The notes beneath the pieces were generated by a model. That model was not told the DNA's origin. It did not search any database and was given only the letters and a program-made list of their open reading frames with translations. Shown piece after piece: positions 61,918 to 64,000 of a stretch of DNA of 64,000 nt (the stretch's first letter is position 1; every line of letters begins with the position of its first letter). This DNA comes from Isochrysis galbana. Its lineage: Eukaryota > Haptophyta > Isochrysidales > Isochrysidaceae. The DNA lies in assembly GCA_018136815.1 (NCBI GenBank), contig CM030937.1, forward strand, positions 2,428,887 through 2,492,886, written 5' to 3'. Made by a program: the position numbers and the translations under genes.

Positions 61918-62017
61918 NNNNNNNNNNNNNNNNNNNNNNNNNNNNNNNNNNNNNNNNNNNNNNNNNNNNNNNNNNNNNNNNNNNNNNNNNNNNNNNNNNN
62001 NNNNNNNNNNNNNNNNN
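61918..62017. other. Assembly gap, 100 N
   Basis: Exactly 100 N between two halves of a repeat arrangement also seen at 738-1856, so the gap was probably caused by the repeat. Confidence 0.99.
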
Positions 62018-62185
62018 GAATCAGGCGAGCCTGTCAGGGAGAGAGTGGGTCAGCATGGCAGTGGCCTCCTGGCAAGCCATCAGGCATGCCAGGAGAGTGG
62101 GTGGTTCCTCCCCCATGGCAGGGGAGGAGTGGAGAGAGGGGGGGGCTCGTGCCCCCCCATGGGCGAACTAAGTATAAACTTAGTT
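62018..62185 (-). mobile_element. Palindrome-ended retroposon, end fragment
   Basis: Ends in the same 20-bp palindrome (62166-62185) preceded by the hairpin region with CCTCCCCCATGGCAGGGG. It is truncated at the gap. Confidence 0.5.
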
Positions 62186-62609
62186 TGAATAGGCCCCTAG
62201 CATAAATATTAAGAATTCGAACGCGAAATTCGATTTTTTTGTATAACAAATATTGAAGACTACAGAAATTGACGTTGAACGACTCGCGGGCAGATTCACG
62301 CACTGCCATTGCTCCCTCGGACGGACTGCCCGGACGATCGGATCTCGCCGACGCGCAATGGCGGGCGCCGAGCCTCCCTGACCCTATGAGTTGTGCGCCC
62401 TGTTTAGTGGGTTGTCAGGGCAAACCTTGGCACCCCAAGCGGGGAGATGACAGGGGAGACCCTCGGGGGGAGGGAGCGAACCTTGGGGAAGATCGGCGAG
62501 GCTTCAACCGTTGCTCAGAAGGCGGCAAAGGAGGCAGACATTTTCCGTTGTCTCCCCCCCCCCCCCCGAAGACAACCCGGTAGTCTTTAAGACTACGGGT
62601 TTGCGCAAC

Positions 62610-62770
62610 CGCTCGGGCCGTGGCTCCGCGGGTACCTGGCTGGCATAGCCCTGGCTGGAGGTCGCCGCGGCTGCGTGGCGTCGGCCATCACTTGGTCAGC
62701 CGGCGCGGTGGGGTGGGCAGAGAGAGAAGAGGGGAGCGTGGCGCGCTCCATGACCCTATCATTTTAACGA
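62610..62770. repeat. Copy of the 13.8 kb repeat module
   Basis: Ends CCATGACCCTATCATTTTAA then CGATAGTTG, as at 13936-13965. The rest of 62186-63507 shows nothing recognised. Confidence 0.5.
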
Positions 62771-63507
62771 TAGTTGATTTGTTCTTTGTTCGACCTTTGT
62801 TCTTTGTTTGGCCGTCGACGCGCCGACGCTCGACGCCGACCACGCGCGCACGCGCGCACAGTGAAAAGCCACCCGCTCGCCTCCACCTTGACGCCGGACA
62901 CGGACGAAAATTAACTGAGTTACTTGCTCGACAGACGCATCACGGGCAGTTAGATAACTGCTTGTCGCCTCACAAGGGCAATTAGTGGTAGTGGCAGTGC
63001 TAACCAAGTTATCTGGATCAAGTGCTCCAGCCAATCCCTAGCCTTGGTGTAGTAGTACTAGTCTGAGTCGGAGCAGTCAACTGCACGTGCATTTGTAGAA
63101 ACATTCGCTTCTTGCCAGCTTGCCAGTAGTTAAGCCACCATTTGTGTTTCCCGCGACAGCGGATTTAAAAATTAATCGGACTTGTTCACCGAAGAAGTCA
63201 CCTAACGCTACAGTGAATGGCGAATGGCAGCCTACAACACTATTGCTATTGCGGCACGCCATCGTTACATTTCTTGATCCCGACGACCGAAGAGCCAAGC
63301 TCCGCAAACGGTGAGCGAAAACGACGGCACTCTTGTCATCGAGCGGGGAATTGAAGGTACACCACACGACACGAAGAGGGCGTAGCCGATGTGGGCTCTT
63401 GGCAGGTGCTACCTATACCCGCTTTCTCTCCTCTCTGCCACCTTAATGCCCTTTCCATCGGTTCATCGGAGATGATCGCCGCACAGAATCAATGGCTCAG
63501 CAGCCGA

Positions 63508-63948
63508 TCAATGCATGTCGAGACGTGCGGGGTGCGTATGTCTCTTGCCAACAATGGTATCCTCCTTGCCCCTAGTGTGCTTTGTGCTTCTCTTGCCGTT
63601 CAGGTTCGGCGTTAGATGGATTGTCCAAGTGTGGGCTTCTGACCACCGCATCCAATCCTGAATCCACTTTTCCCACCTGTCCGTGCACATCTCAGGGCGT
63701 TGCTTCTTCTGCGGCTGAGCATTAGTCGGGCGAGGACCAACGACCTCGTCCGCAATGGTGTTCAGCCCCTCGATTTCTCCGAGAGTCTCTTGCACAGGGT
63801 CGCCGGGCAAGTGCCCACCCAAGGCGAGGCCCACGCCGGTGACGGGGCCTACCGGTGCGCAACATCGTAGGCATCCTGATGCACAATCCAGCACCGCGTA
63901 TATGAGATCCTCGGCACAATGGCAAGCGCTGCTCGGCAGCACAATCAC
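63508..63948 (-). CDS. Unrecognised ORF near the window edge
   Basis: A 146-codon minus-strand frame includes LGEIEGLNTIADEVVGPR and DRWEKWIQDWMRWSEAHTW. Mixed composition suggests part of a real gene that may extend past the window, but no family is recognised and no splice sites were assigned. Confidence 0.25.
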   Translation of the reverse strand: MIVLPSSACHCAEDLIYAVLDCASGCLRCCAPVGPVTGVGLALGGHLPGDPVQETLGEIEGLNTIADEVVGPRPTNAQPQKKQRPEMCTDRWEKWIQDWMRWSEAHTWTIHLTPNLNGKRSTKHTRGKEDTIVGKRHTHPARLDMH

Positions 63949-64000
63949 CTATAATACGTGGACAAATCCAACAAGGCGTGAACGCATAGGATCACACTCG

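Overview
The window is nuclear DNA of a GC-rich unicellular eukaryote. Genes sit on both strands, several are split by short GT-AG introns (68 to 355 nt), and the gaps are filled with LTR retrotransposons, foldback repeats, microsatellites and long G/C runs. There are two 100-N assembly gaps (36818-36917 and 61918-62017). The gene set (WAPL, UFD1/UBX, alkaline ceramidase, DeSI-type peptidase, ABC-class ATPase, oxygen-dependent coproporphyrinogen oxidase, NAA40) fits a protist or microalga, for example a haptophyte. That assignment is inference; no rRNA or organelle marker is present to fix it.

Layout. 1-2.8 kb: tandem and dispersed repeats. 2.8-3.3 kb: a small UBA-domain gene (minus). 5.1-8.7 kb: a two-exon WAPL cohesin-release factor (minus). 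9.9-13.4 kb: a seven-exon gene (plus) whose exons join into CAP-Gly, three UIM-like helices, a UFD1 domain and a UBX domain. 14.6-15.6 kb: alkaline ceramidase (minus). 15.7-19.4 kb: a terminal-inverted-repeat element and a palindrome-ended retroposon. 19.7-25.0 kb: a complete-ended Ty1/copia element (minus) with apparently identical LTRs, no integrase core and a YVDN reverse-transcriptase box. 25.0-27.2 kb: a PUB-PPPDE-PUL gene starting 55 bp beyond that element. 27.8-29.2 kb: dispersed and tandem repeats. 29.8-31.9 kb: an ABC-class ATPase (minus). 32.4-35.6 kb: a second copia element (plus), also without an integrase core. 35.8-36.7 kb: a 2-oxoglutarate oxygenase. 37.5-38.1 kb: a secreted Asp/Ser-rich protein (minus). 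39-40.2 kb: a foldback element. 40.7-42.1 kb: coproporphyrinogen III oxidase. 43.5-44.1 kb: a second tandem-repeat cluster. 44.7-46.1 kb: an EF-hand protein. 46-50 kb: repeats and unrecognised ORFs. 50.3-53.2 kb: a filamin-repeat protein (minus). 54-57.9 kb: repeats and simple sequence. 58.0-59.2 kb: NAA40-type N-terminal acetyltransferase. 59.2-64 kb: repeats, gap and doubtful ORFs.

How genes relate. There is no operon structure. The strongest theme is Cdc48/p97 and ubiquitin: the CAP-Gly/UIM/UFD1/UBX protein and the PUB/PPPDE/PUL protein each combine two p97-binding module types with other domains, and a UBA-domain gene lies in the same 27 kb. The ATPase and oxygenase genes are divergent and appear to have shared a roughly 0.7 kb intergenic region that the second copia element split. 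Splice models were built by eye from domain continuity and reading phase; transcripts would settle them.
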